From the NCBI GenBank assembly GCA_947245585.1, contig CAMXPV010000012.1, forward strand, positions 1 through 64,000: 64,000 nt of DNA. Reading direction: 5' to 3'. Of this stretch, positions 7,969 through 15,598 are shown in pieces. The notes beneath the pieces were generated by a model that saw only the letters and a list, made by a program, of their open reading frames with translations, was not told where the DNA came from and did no database searches. Positions within the stretch are counted from its first letter, which is position 1. Each line of letters opens with the position of its first letter. Source of the DNA: an uncultured Lachnospiraceae bacterium (GTDB lineage: Bacteria; Bacillota; Clostridia; Lachnospirales; Lachnospiraceae). A program made the translations under genes and the position numbers.

Positions 7969-10092
7969 ATGAAAAAGATATACAGCGAATTCGTATTGGG
8001 GGATATGCGCGCCTGCTATGTGCAGGATGAGGAGACAGGGAGCATGGAGCTTGTTCTGCTTCCTGCGGACATGGCTTATCAGGTGGCTTACAGAGAGAAG
8101 CCTTATCCGGATTCTCTGGTGCAGGTAAAGCTCGTGGGAGATACTTATGCAGGCGGCTATGCCGGGGGCAGAACCATGCGGCAGAGCGCTTCCGTGGCGG
8201 CGCTTGCCTTTGCGGGGCAGGAGAAGAAGCAGGAAGATCAGGAAACTGTGATCTGTACTTCCCTGTCGGATGAAAGAGGTTATTGCTATCGACATTATCT
8301 ATGTTGGAAAGAGGGAAAGAAAAGTCTGCTTTCTTATACGGAATTTGAAAACGCATCAAAGGAAAAAGTGGGATTGGAACTGTTGTCCAGTTTTTCATTG
8401 GGAGGGATTTCTCCTTTTGTGGGAGCTGACGAGAGCGGAAAGCTAAAACTGCACCGGATCAGAAGCGTGTGGAGCATGGAAGGAAGGGCAGAATCCCAAC
8501 TTCTGGAGGATTTACAATTAGAGCCTTCGTGGGGTGGTCATGCGGTGCGCTGTGAGCGTTTCGGACAGGTGGGTTCCATGCCGGTGAACGGATATTTTCC
8601 GTATGCGGTGGTGGAGGATACGAAGTCGGATCTGTTCTGGGGCGCGATGATTTGTCACAATGCCAGTTGGCAGATGGAAGTTTACAGGAGAGGTGATGAC
8701 GTGAATCTCTCCGGCGGGTTGGCGGATTATGATTTTGGACACTGGATGAAGGAGGCTGCGCCGGGAGAAAAATTTGTGACGCCCGCGGCAATACTGTCTG
8801 TGTGCAGGGGCGGCGGCATTGACTGTATTTCCCAGAGAATGACGATGGCGTTAAATGAAACGCTGGATGGAGGGCCGGAGCCGGAACAGGCGCTTCCCAT
8901 CGTTTTTAATGAGTATTGCACCACATGGGGAGAGCCTTCCCACGAAAATATCTGTGGGATTTTGGATGCCATAAAGGATAAGGGCTTTTCCTATTTTGTG
9001 ATCGACTGCGGTTGGTACAGGCAGCAGGGTATTCCCTGGGATGTGGCCATGGGAGACTATGTGGTATCAAAGGAACTGTTTCCGGAGGGGTTGGACAAGA
9101 CGGTTGATGCGATCAAATCCCACGGTATGAAGGCCGGTATTTGGTTTGAAATTGACAATGTGGGAGAACGGGCAAAGAGCTATCAGAGGACGGAACATCT
9201 GCTTACGAGAAACGGCGCACCGCTTACCACATCCATGCGCAGATTTTGGGATATGAGACAGGAGTGGGTGCAGAAGTACTTGGAAGAGCGGGTGATCGGC
9301 ACACTGAAAAAGTATGGTTTCTCCTATATGAAGATGGATTACAACGATACCATCGGTACAGGCTGTGACGGCGCCGAGTCCCTTGGGGAAGGATTACGGC
9401 AGAATATGGAAGCATCACTTGTGTTTATCCGCAAAGTGAAGGAACAGATACCTGGTATCATTCTGGAAAACTGTTCTTCCGGCGGGCATAAGTTGGAGCC
9501 GCTTATGATGAGCGAGTGCAGTATGGCTTCCTTTTCGGATGCCCATGAGTGTGAGGAGATCCCGATTATCGCTGCGTCCCTGCATCGTGTGATTCTGCCG
9601 AGACAGAGCCAGATTTGGGCGGTAATCCGCGAGGACGATTCTCTCAAAAGAATTGCCTATTCTATCGCGGCAACTTTCCTCGGAAGAATGTGTTTGTCGG
9701 GAGATGTGACGAAGCTGACGGATGACCAGTGGGATGTGATTGATCGCGGTATCGCTTTTTATAAAAAGGCGGCGCCCATCATTAAGGAAGGGTACAGCAG
9801 ATTGTATGGACCGAAGGTTTTAAACTACCGTCATCCCACAGGCTGGCAGTGCCTTGTCAGGACCGAGGGCAGCGTGGAGCAGGAAAAGAGGGGCGGACTT
9901 TTGGCGGTATTCCACAGTTTTAACGGGGAGCATGAGGGCGCGTTGGAGGTTTTGCTGCCTGCGGACGGGGAGTATCGGATCGAGACGGTCTATTCGGATG
10001 CGGAGGCGGATATCTGTATCATTGGCGGAAAGTTGGTGTGCCGGATTCCGGAGGATATGCGTGCTGTGGCGGTTTTGGCGAGAAGGGTTTAA
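7969..10092 (+). CDS. Alpha-galactosidase, glycoside hydrolase family 36
   Basis: 707 aa, with no signal peptide, so cytoplasmic. It hydrolyses alpha-1,6-galactosides such as melibiose and raffinose-type sugars. Architecture is an N-terminal beta-sandwich (~1-300), the GH36 TIM barrel (~310-640) and a C-terminal sheet domain. The nucleophile is Asp457 in YMKMDYND. The acid/base candidate is Asp524 in ASFSDAHE, following the family signature ENCSSGG. Length matches bacterial GH36 enzymes. The gene is preceded by a 183-bp divergent intergenic region with TATACT at about 7911. No sugar transporter is adjacent, so uptake must be encoded elsewhere. The AraC gene at 5.6-6.4 kb is a plausible but unproven regulator. 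Confidence 0.88.
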   Translation: MKKIYSEFVLGDMRACYVQDEETGSMELVLLPADMAYQVAYREKPYPDSLVQVKLVGDTYAGGYAGGRTMRQSASVAALAFAGQEKKQEDQETVICTSLSDERGYCYRHYLCWKEGKKSLLSYTEFENASKEKVGLELLSSFSLGGISPFVGADESGKLKLHRIRSVWSMEGRAESQLLEDLQLEPSWGGHAVRCERFGQVGSMPVNGYFPYAVVEDTKSDLFWGAMICHNASWQMEVYRRGDDVNLSGGLADYDFGHWMKEAAPGEKFVTPAAILSVCRGGGIDCISQRMTMALNETLDGGPEPEQALPIVFNEYCTTWGEPSHENICGILDAIKDKGFSYFVIDCGWYRQQGIPWDVAMGDYVVSKELFPEGLDKTVDAIKSHGMKAGIWFEIDNVGERAKSYQRTEHLLTRNGAPLTTSMRRFWDMRQEWVQKYLEERVIGTLKKYGFSYMKMDYNDTIGTGCDGAESLGEGLRQNMEASLVFIRKVKEQIPGIILENCSSGGHKLEPLMMSECSMASFSDAHECEEIPIIAASLHRVILPRQSQIWAVIREDDSLKRIAYSIAATFLGRMCLSGDVTKLTDDQWDVIDRGIAFYKKAAPIIKEGYSRLYGPKVLNYRHPTGWQCLVRTEGSVEQEKRGGLLAVFHSFNGEHEGALEVLLPADGEYRIETVYSDAEADICIIGGKLVCRIPEDMRAVAVLARRV

Positions 10093-10108
10093 GATTAATC
10101 GTATGCTA

Positions 10109-10137
10109 TTGACATTCCCGAAAAGGTGTGCTATTCT
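10109..10137 (+). promoter_or_regulatory. Sigma-A type promoter of marR-MATE
   Basis: Perfect -35 TTGACA (10109-10114), 17-nt spacer, -10 TATTCT (10132-10137). It lies 24 nt upstream of the marR start. The best -35 in the window. Confidence 0.8.
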
Positions 10138-10161
10138 CTTTCATAGATTGGAGGGTTGGCA

Positions 10162-10593
10162 TTGGATGAGCAAAATCATTGCGGAATATTAATACGCCAA
10201 ATAAACAACGCATTTGAGAAAAAGGCAAATACCCGGCTGAAAGAATCAAACCTTACCTTTTCTCAAATGTCTGCTTTAATGGAGATATTAAAGATGCCCG
10301 CAGGAAAAACCACTTTTAAGGAATTGGAAAAACGTCTGTCACTGGCGCAATCCACAACAGTTGGGCTGATTTCCCGCCTGGAACAGAAAAAACTGGTTCG
10401 CGTTTCCGGGGATAAGGACGATAAACGGATCAAGTATGTTGAAATTACCCCTCTTGGAGAAAAATTCTGCAATGAAGCAAAGCAGGAGATGGAAGACACG
10501 GAACAAAAATTGTTAGATAATCTTTCAGCAGGAGAAGTAGAAACGCTTTTGTCCTTATTGAGAAAAATAAATCTAGTAAGCAAGGATATATAA
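10162..10593 (+). CDS. MarR family transcriptional regulator
   Basis: 143-aa winged-helix regulator. After an N-terminal dimerisation helix (NHCGILIRQINNAFEKK), the MarR HTH is seen in FKELEKRLSLAQSTTVGLIS, with the wing RVSGDKDDKRIKYVEITPLG. Start chosen at TTG 10162, which sits 6 nt after GGAGGG; a TTG at 10156 directly abuts the SD, and the nearby ATG is out of frame. The gene directly precedes a MATE transporter, so it probably represses both in the absence of a toxic ligand, as in many MarR/efflux pairs (established pattern; ligand unknown). Base composition is more AT-rich than the glycan locus. Confidence 0.88.
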   Translation: MDEQNHCGILIRQINNAFEKKANTRLKESNLTFSQMSALMEILKMPAGKTTFKELEKRLSLAQSTTVGLISRLEQKKLVRVSGDKDDKRIKYVEITPLGEKFCNEAKQEMEDTEQKLLDNLSAGEVETLLSLLRKINLVSKDI

Positions 10594-10628
10594 AGTCTGC
10601 CTGTATAGGGCAGACAAAAAAACGCCCT

Positions 10629-10652
10629 TATCAATCGCTAACTATCAATCGC
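10629..10652 (+). repeat. Two direct copies of TATCAATCGC before the MATE gene
   Basis: TATCAATCGC occurs at 10629-10638 and 10643-10652, 14 bp apart, just upstream of the MATE RBS (AAGGAGGAG). It may be an operator or a small slipped duplication; its position in the marR-MATE gap is suggestive only. Confidence 0.4.
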
Positions 10653-10678
10653 AAGCATTGTTTAAGGAGGAGTGAAAA

Positions 10679-12043
10679 ATGGAAAATCAAAAATCAATGG
10701 AAGTATTTAGAAAAGCGCCTGTTTCACAGGCAGTATTAAAAAACGCCTTACCTGCAATAGCAGCTATGTTAATGGTATTGGTCTACAATTTAGCTGACAC
10801 ATTCTTTATCGGGCAGACGCATGACGCTTTACAGGTTGCGGCTGTTTCCCTTGCAACGCCCGTATTTTTGATGTTTATGGCAGTTGGGACAGCTTTTGGT
10901 ATCGGCGGCACTTCGGTCATATCCCGTGCTTTGGGAGAGGGAAAAAAGGAGTACGCAAAAAAAGTCTGCTCTTTCTGTATGTGGAGTTGTATCGTTGTCG
11001 GCATTGTAATGGCTGCCCTGTTTCTGATTTTTATGAACCCTATCCTGTCACTGATCGGGGCAAGTTCTGATACATGGGACTTATCAAAAACTTATTTAAG
11101 TATCGTAGCGTGCAGCGGTCCTTTCGTGTTGGTTTCAAACTGTTATGCAAATATAATCCGTGCTGAGGGAGAAGCCGGTAAAGCTATGATGGGACAGCTT
11201 CTTGGAAATCTTCTGAATTTTATTCTTGACCCGGTTCTGATTTTAGGATTTGGCTGGAATATTGCAGGCGCAGCAATCGCTACGGTAATAGGAAATCTTT
11301 TCGGCGCAGGTTACTATATTTTCTATTTTCTCCGTGGAAAATCAAGCCTCAGTATCCATATCAAAGACTTTACATTAAAAGACAAAGTTTGCAGCAGCGT
11401 ACTTGTAATTGGTATCCCCGCCGCATTAGGTTCTTTGCTAATGAGCGTTTCCCAAATCATCATCAACAGCCAAATGGCTGAATATGGCGATATGGCGATT
11501 GCGGGAATGGGTGTTGCCATGAAAGTTGTCATTATTGCAGGAATGGTATGTATGGGATTAGGACAGGGCGTACAGCCTTTGCTTGGCTATCTTGTAGGCG
11601 CAAAATTATGGAAACGCTTTAATGACGTGTTTAGGTTCTCTATGATTTTTTCCTTGATTTTAGGAGTTGTGTTAACTGCGGTCTGCTACCTGTTTGCAAA
11701 CCAGATTGTCAGCGCATTTTTAACAGATGTAACTGCTTTTGATTATGCGACACAATTTGCCCGGATTTTACTGACAACAAGTTTCCTGTTTGGCGTGTTC
11801 TATGTCCTTACCAATGCTTTACAGGCAATGGGTGCAGCCACGGCTTCACTCATTATCAATTTGAGCAGACAGGGAATTATTTTTATTCCCGCATTGTTCA
11901 TTCTGAAAGCTGCTCTGGGGCTTAACGGGTTAATTTGGGCGCAGCCGGTGGCTGATATACTTTCATTGGCGCTTGCCGTTGTCTTGTATGTCAGCACATA
12001 TGAAAAACTAAGCGTACAGAAAAAGGAATTGTCAATGGCATAA
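10679..12043 (+). CDS. MATE family efflux transporter
   Basis: 454-aa protein with about 12 membrane segments in two homologous halves (LPAIAAMLMVLVYNLADTFF in the first half; GIPAALGSLLMSVSQIIIN in the second). MATE proteins export cationic drugs or metabolites using Na+ or H+. Length is typical. It has a strong RBS (AAGGAGGAG) and lies 85 nt after marR, so it is the likely regulated target. A clear Rho-independent terminator follows. The specific substrate cannot be told. Confidence 0.92.
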   Translation: MENQKSMEVFRKAPVSQAVLKNALPAIAAMLMVLVYNLADTFFIGQTHDALQVAAVSLATPVFLMFMAVGTAFGIGGTSVISRALGEGKKEYAKKVCSFCMWSCIVVGIVMAALFLIFMNPILSLIGASSDTWDLSKTYLSIVACSGPFVLVSNCYANIIRAEGEAGKAMMGQLLGNLLNFILDPVLILGFGWNIAGAAIATVIGNLFGAGYYIFYFLRGKSSLSIHIKDFTLKDKVCSSVLVIGIPAALGSLLMSVSQIIINSQMAEYGDMAIAGMGVAMKVVIIAGMVCMGLGQGVQPLLGYLVGAKLWKRFNDVFRFSMIFSLILGVVLTAVCYLFANQIVSAFLTDVTAFDYATQFARILLTTSFLFGVFYVLTNALQAMGAATASLIINLSRQGIIFIPALFILKAALGLNGLIWAQPVADILSLALAVVLYVSTYEKLSVQKKELSMA

Positions 12044-12065
12044 TAATGAAGTAATGATTTTTATA

Positions 12066-12109
12066 GGGCGCGGGGACTTTTGCAAAAATTTGTCTGCCGC
12101 GCCCTTTTT
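12066..12109 (+). terminator. Rho-independent terminator of the marR-MATE operon
   Basis: Perfect 8-bp GC-rich stem GGGCGCGG (12066-12073) / CCGCGCCC (12097-12104), followed by TTTTT. It lies 22 nt after the MATE stop. Confidence 0.85.
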
Positions 12110-12113
12110 CCCC

Positions 12114-12142
12114 TTGCCAAATGGCGCGGGATGTGATATTAT
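12114..12142 (+). promoter_or_regulatory. Promoter of the tRNA-Glu/tRNA-Cys pair
   Basis: -35 TTGCCA (12114-12119), 17-nt spacer, -10 TATTAT (12137-12142). Predicted start is about 28 nt before tRNA-Glu. Confidence 0.75.
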
Positions 12143-12176
12143 AGCATACGTTAAGGCTACATGAAGCCTTTCGTCA

Positions 12177-12248
12177 GGCTCCATGGTCAAGCGGTTAAGA
12201 CATCGCCCTTTCACGGCGGTAACACGGGTTCGATTCCCGTTGGAGTCA
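12177..12248 (+). tRNA. tRNA-Glu (anticodon TTC)
   Basis: A full cloverleaf can be folded. Acceptor stem GGCTCCA pairs with TGGAGTC, with one G-T pair. The anticodon loop CTTTCAC gives TTC, and the T arm carries GGTTCGATTCC. The discriminator base is A; CCA is not encoded. Confidence 0.95.
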
Positions 12249-12278
12249 TCGGTCATTCGACCTATGTTAATAAGATAA

Positions 12279-12350
12279 GGCGCAGTAGCCAAGCGGTAAG
12301 GCGTGGGTCTGCAACACCCTGATTCACCGGTTCAAATCCGGTCTGCGCCT
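12279..12350 (+). tRNA. tRNA-Cys (anticodon GCA)
   Basis: Acceptor GGCGCAG pairs perfectly with CTGCGCC. The anticodon loop CTGCAAC gives GCA, and the T arm contains GGTTCAAATCC. The discriminator is T (U), as expected for tRNA-Cys; CCA is not encoded. It lies 30 nt after tRNA-Glu and is probably cotranscribed with it. Confidence 0.95.
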
Positions 12351-12356
12351 CTTGGA

Positions 12357-12385
12357 AAAATCCCCTAAATGCTAGGGGATTTTTT
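12357..12385 (+). terminator. Terminator of the tRNA operon
   Basis: Stem TCCCCTA / TAGGGGA around an AATGC loop, flanked by AAAA upstream and followed by TTTTTT. It sits immediately after tRNA-Cys. Confidence 0.9.
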
Positions 12386-12527
12386 GCTTGTGTTGCATTT
12401 TATGTTGTATAGTTCTGAGAAATAATTGTTTGCCATATTATCTATTGAATGCACTTGTTATTAAAAAATCGTTGTCTGGTTATGATGCTTTTGTGGGATA
12501 GATAATGACGAAATCCTAATAAAATAT

Positions 12528-12556
12528 TTGCTGAATCCTGCGTGATGTGGTAAGAT
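12528..12556 (+). promoter_or_regulatory. Predicted promoter of the small toxin mRNA
   Basis: -35 TTGCTG (12528-12533), 17-nt spacer, -10 TAAGAT (12551-12556). A start near 12563 would give a leader of about 60 nt containing the hairpin AAGGT-GTTG-ACCTT (12585-12598) before the SD. The rest of the 12386-12527 gap shows nothing else. Confidence 0.55.
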
Positions 12557-12625
12557 TGGGGTACGGGAACAACCGTGTCACTGCAAGGTGTTGACCTTCT
12601 ATTACATAGATGGGAGGTGGTGCAG

Positions 12626-12709
12626 ATGAAATATGATTTCAAAGATCTAATGTCTTTCGGAATGTTCATTCTCGCATTGCTGACCTTGATCGTAATGATT
12701 AGTCAGTAG
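12626..12709 (+). CDS. Small hydrophobic holin-like toxin (type I TA)
   Basis: 27-aa peptide starting MKYDFKDL, with a single membrane segment MSFGMFILALLTLIVMISQ. The FGMFILALLT pattern is characteristic of the Firmicutes putative holin-like toxins, which are membrane-acting peptides related in style to TxpA and Fst. A strong SD, TGGGAGGTGGT (12611-12621), sits 4-8 nt before the ATG. A convergent antisense RNA gene overlaps its 3' region, and the transcripts share a bidirectional terminator. Expression would depolarise the membrane unless the antisense RNA blocks translation (family knowledge). Its usual C-terminal Lys-rich tail is missing. Confidence 0.72.
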   Translation: MKYDFKDLMSFGMFILALLTLIVMISQ

Positions 12710-12739
12710 CGTTTTTCAAGTCCCAACGATGGGCATAGA

Positions 12740-12781
12740 AAAACCACCCTTGTATACTTGGTCGTTGAGAGGGTGGTATTT
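12740..12781. terminator. Bidirectional terminator shared by toxin and antitoxin RNAs
   Basis: Perfect 8-bp inverted repeat ACCACCCT (12743-12750) / AGGGTGGT (12770-12777). It is followed by ATTTCT on the + strand and by TTTTTCT on the minus strand, so it can end both convergent transcripts. Confidence 0.7.
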
Positions 12782-12828
12782 CTATCTTCACAATGGTCAA
12801 CCCCTTGTGGGAGGTTGTTTCCCTTTAT
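12740..12828 (-). ncRNA. Predicted antisense RNA antitoxin
   Basis: Inferred ~90-nt minus-strand RNA running from just downstream of a promoter at 12835-12863 to the shared terminator. It contains the complement of TGGGAGGTTGT (12808-12818), a direct repeat (10/11 identical) of the toxin SD region TGGGAGGTGGT (12611-12621). It could therefore pair with and block the toxin ribosome-binding site, in addition to full pairing over the terminator loop. Its 5' part can form a CACAA/TTGTG hairpin with a TTGA-containing loop. This matches the repeat-based logic of the Fst/par locus of Enterococcus. Confidence 0.6.
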
Positions 12829-12834
12829 GGTTAC

Positions 12835-12863
12835 AATATAACATATTTGCTTTAAATATGCAA
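12835..12863 (-). promoter_or_regulatory. Predicted promoter of the antitoxin RNA
   Basis: Read on the minus strand: -35 TTGCAT (12863-12858), 17-nt spacer, -10 TATATT (12840-12835). It faces the toxin gene. Confidence 0.55.
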
Positions 12864-12957
12864 GCCGCTTGCCAGAGCAGTTCAATCCGTTTACCAATTT
12901 TCGTATGCTATGTGTTATAATGTTTTTAAAAGTTTTAGGAGAAAAAGGGAGCGGCTT

Positions 12958-13155
12958 ATGGCTGATTTATATGATTATCCGGATATATACGATGAGCGAT
13001 TTACAGATGGCGCCAATAAAGGCTGTCTTACATTCTGTCTCGCTGAATTAGGATATCATGTGTCTGGAATGGGCTCTAAAAGTCGAATGGTATTGCTTGA
13101 TGGCACAGAAGCCGCAGAACACAGGAGGTTATTGAAAAACAAGGAGAAAATTTGA
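12958..13155 (+). pseudogene. Remnant of a class I SAM-dependent methyltransferase
   Basis: 65-residue open frame with a good RBS (AGGAG). Residues 1-21 (MADLYDYPDIYDERFTDGAN) match the start of a common clostridial class I methyltransferase. Residues 22-37 (GCLTFCLAELGYHVSG) match the segment that normally follows the SAM-binding DxSxGTG motif some 35-40 residues later. The intervening part, including motif I, is absent, and the remaining ~180 residues are replaced by an unrelated tail, GSKSRMVLLDGTEAAEHRR. It therefore looks like two internal deletions that kept the frame. No methyltransferase activity is possible. I do not recognise the origin of the tail. Confidence 0.7.
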
Positions 13156-13166
13156 AAAGGTGAAGA

Positions 13167-13817
13167 ATGAAAAAAGGAAATAAAGCATATCGGATTAATG
13201 GTGAAGATGGCCCCACATCTGTTTTTATACTTAAGAATACAAAGAATCGTACTCTTAAGCAACGATTATATAAAATGAAATATAGCCGCAGGAAGAAACG
13301 CATTGAAAGAATGATTACAGGAGAAAGCCATCATTCTATGGAGGATGTGCTTGCATTTGCGGTAAATGAATGCGGCTTAACAGAACTTGACAGGGATTCC
13401 AGTGAAGTAAGAGAAGAATACAATCAGTTACGGGCATCTTTCCTTTTGCAATACAAGCCGGAATTGCTTGGAGAATATGCTAAGCTTCCTCCACTTGCAA
13501 GTGAAGAACCGGAAGCAGTCATAGCACACCTGGAAAAATGCAAAGAGCAATGTCAGTATGCCATGGCTGTTCCGAAAGAGCTATTTGATATTGATATGCA
13601 TAAATATATTAAAAAATATTCGGATATAAATGAGAAATTGGACGTTGTAATTGAGACGAAGTATGGATATATCGGTGGAGGGGCCTGCGGAGCTAGGGCG
13701 GTAAAAGACTTGCATGAGATGATGAAACGCCTGCATAAATATTATGGAGTCACGCAGGAAGATATTGACAACCAAACTGAAAGATATAAAAATCTGATCA
13801 GGACATTATGCGAATAA
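13167..13817 (+). CDS. Hypothetical cytoplasmic protein with GEDGPTSVFI N-terminus
   Basis: 216 aa, not recognised. It begins MKKGNKAYRINGEDGPTSVF, followed by a strongly basic stretch (LKQRLYKMKYSRRKKRIER) and a mostly helical, charged body. A Gly-rich patch, YGYIGGGACGARAVKDL, lies near the C-terminus. No membrane segment or signal peptide is seen. The DGPTS(V/I)F string resembles one near the start of beta subunits of Na+-pumping decarboxylases (OadB/GcdB), but the rest is unlike them. The ATG lies 12 nt after the methyltransferase remnant. AT-rich codon use, like the surrounding accessory patch. Confidence 0.6.
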   Translation: MKKGNKAYRINGEDGPTSVFILKNTKNRTLKQRLYKMKYSRRKKRIERMITGESHHSMEDVLAFAVNECGLTELDRDSSEVREEYNQLRASFLLQYKPELLGEYAKLPPLASEEPEAVIAHLEKCKEQCQYAMAVPKELFDIDMHKYIKKYSDINEKLDVVIETKYGYIGGGACGARAVKDLHEMMKRLHKYYGVTQEDIDNQTERYKNLIRTLCE

Positions 13818-13880
13818 ATTTCAATTGATATCTATAAGTGGCAGCGAGGGTGGCGATTTTGTCATGTTGGGGGGATTGCA

Positions 13881-14539
13881 ATGGAATATATAAGAGTGAC
13901 AAAAGAAAATATTGATAAGGAACATATCTGTTGCGCAATATCCAGTAACAAAGATATACAGGTTTCTTCTAAAAAAGAGTGGATGATACAGTGTTTGGAT
14001 GATGGACTTGTTTTTTTAAAAAGTACAGAGAGAGGGAAATGTTTTATTGAGTATCTTCCGGCAGAAAATGCGTGGGTTCCAATTGTTTCTGAAAACTATA
14101 TGTATATAGATTGCTTCTGGGTATCTGGCTCATTTAAGGGACATGGATACTCAAATGATTTATTATATGAATGTATAAAAGATTCTAAAGAAAAAGGTAA
14201 ATCGGGAATGTGGGAATCAATTTAATGTATCTTACTTTTGATGAAAGGGCAATGATTCCGCAATTTAAAGAAGCGGCAAGACATCCGCATATTGAAGAAA
14301 AGGGCTATGTTTTGTATTATACAAGCCAATGCCCTTTCAATGGTAAATATGTGCCCATTGTTGAACAGGTTGCTTTTGAGAATAATATTCCATTTAAAGC
14401 TATTCATATTAAAACGAAAGAGCAGGCACAATCTGTACCAAGCCCGTGTACAACTTATGCAATGTTTTATAATGGAGAATTTCTTACAAATGAACAGTTT
14501 AGTGATAAGAAGTTTTTGAAAATGGTACAAGCGAAATAA
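13881..14539 (+). pseudogene. Broken YoaP-like GNAT acetyltransferase
   Basis: Two overlapping frames are needed. 13881-14225 encodes the N-terminal GNAT part (MEYIRVTKENIDKEHICCA; core FWVSGSFKGHGYSNDLLYEC), ending prematurely after KGKSGMWESI. From about 14210 to 14539 a shifted frame encodes the C-terminal YoaP-type domain (EEKGYVLYYTSQCPFNGKY; FKAIHIKTKEQAQ; TTYAMFYNGEF). About 30-35 residues expected between the two parts (the segment after KEKGK, leading to the YLxFD motif) are missing, so a deletion caused both the loss and the frameshift. YoaP-like proteins are GNAT enzymes of unknown substrate. Non-functional as one enzyme unless the second half is translated separately. Confidence 0.75.
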
Positions 14540-14606
14540 ATAACTTCAATTTATAGAGCAAAGAAAACCGGAATGCGGCAGCTGTCAGATCGTTATGCTT
14601 GATTAC

Positions 14607-14705
14607 TCAAATCATGTGACTGGAAAATCCTTTGTGATTTATCAAGTAGTATGTTGTAATTCCTTTTTTCGCCATCGTTTCCCATAGCGGTTCATAGTTA
14701 TACAT
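14607..14705 (-). pseudogene. N-terminal remnant of a Cro/CI-type HTH regulator
   Basis: Minus-strand 32-codon frame with an excellent RBS (AAAAAGGAGAT before ATG), starting MYNYEPLWETMAKKGITTYY and ending at TGA after LINHKGFSSHMI. The sequence matches helix 1 and helix 2 of the small (~65-70 aa) clostridial Cro/CI regulators, but it stops before the recognition helix. No continuation of the fold is seen in other frames. The rest of the 14540-14788 gap contains nothing else recognisable. Confidence 0.6.
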
Positions 14706-14788
14706 AGTATCTCCTTTTTCTATATCCATTATCCTGCAAATACTTAAAATGAACATATTGCGTATATTGAACGCATGGTGCAAAGTAA

Positions 14789-15508
14789 ATGTGTGTAAGG
14801 AGGTGTTCTGGTATAAATTACGGACAATTTATAACAGAAATTCAAAAATATTGTGACTTGCGAGACAAGGGGCTAAAAAAACAAGCCAATCGTTTTCTGT
14901 TTGAGTTTACCAAACATTTTAAAGAAAATGTTTCTGAAGACGAAGCAGACGCTATTCTGTTTCAGTTCTGTAAAGAATATATTGATGAGGAAAAATTCTC
15001 AGATTGGGACATGCCTTACGCTCCGCCGTTTCAGATCACAGAGCTGCTTAACAGTTATTTCATTCGGGAATGCGAAAAAAATAAGATGCCACAGCTGCGA
15101 TGGGCATTTCAGATTTTCGGAAAGTATTTCAATCCACACGACCCTAAGAATGAACATAACCCATACCTTATGTTGGAACAGGCATACGCACATGAGCAAT
15201 GCGACCAACAGACGGTTGACCTTTATTTTGGTAAACAGGTTGAATATTTATGGTGGGGCCAACATCATTTCCCGGAAGGCTGTATTATTTCCAGGGATGA
15301 CTTTGAAAACACTGTGTGCACAGCTAATAAAATCCTTTCTGAAAAGTCGGTTACTCCCCCGCTTGCTGCGGAATTTCAGTATTATCTGAAATTATATCGT
15401 ATTTATTTTGCGTGGGAGGATAGCGGCAGGAATGGCGATTTTTATGAACTGTGCCAGAATGAAGGCATAGAGTTTAAAGCGGTGGCCGCGTATTATTATG
15501 ACGAGTAA
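14789..15508 (+). CDS. Hypothetical protein, possibly with an ATA start
   Basis: Up to 239 aa, not recognised; soluble, acidic and helical, rich in Trp/Tyr/Phe (FPEGCIISRDDFENTVC; YLKLYRIYFAWEDSGRNGDF). The in-frame ATG at 14789 has no RBS. The only good SD, AAGGAGG (14797-14803), lies inside this frame and is followed, at ideal spacing, by ATA AAT TAC GGA at 14813. The natural start was therefore probably an ATG that mutated to ATA, or an AUA start is used. The product would then begin (M)NYGQFITEIQKYCDLRDKG. It may be weakly expressed or a very recent pseudogene. Last gene of the AT-rich accessory patch. Confidence 0.6.
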   Translation: MCVRRCSGINYGQFITEIQKYCDLRDKGLKKQANRFLFEFTKHFKENVSEDEADAILFQFCKEYIDEEKFSDWDMPYAPPFQITELLNSYFIRECEKNKMPQLRWAFQIFGKYFNPHDPKNEHNPYLMLEQAYAHEQCDQQTVDLYFGKQVEYLWWGQHHFPEGCIISRDDFENTVCTANKILSEKSVTPPLAAEFQYYLKLYRIYFAWEDSGRNGDFYELCQNEGIEFKAVAAYYYDE

Positions 15509-15527
15509 GAAATCATCTACAAATCAA

Positions 15528-15556
15528 TTGCGATAATTTGGATTATGGCATATAAT
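15528..15556 (+). promoter_or_regulatory. Promoter of the rfbD-led glycan operon
   Basis: -35 TTGCGA (15528-15533), 17-nt spacer, consensus -10 TATAAT (15551-15556). Predicted start is about 35 nt upstream of the rfbD ATG. Confidence 0.75.
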
Positions 15557-15598
15557 GGCATAATAGAAACATTATCTAAGGTGAAAGGATGCAGCAGA

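Noticed and set aside
10595-10615. Hairpin GTCTGCC/GGCAGAC after marR
   Set aside because: It is followed by A7 rather than a T tract on +, and nothing transcribed on minus ends there; not called a terminator.
13167-13817. Subunit of a Na+-translocating decarboxylase
   Set aside because: Only a short N-terminal string is shared; no membrane segments, which the beta subunit must have.
12177-15508. Integrative element at the tRNA genes
   Set aside because: No integrase, transposase or repeated tRNA 3' end (att) was found; only accessory-type genes and remnants support an island, so no mobile element is called.
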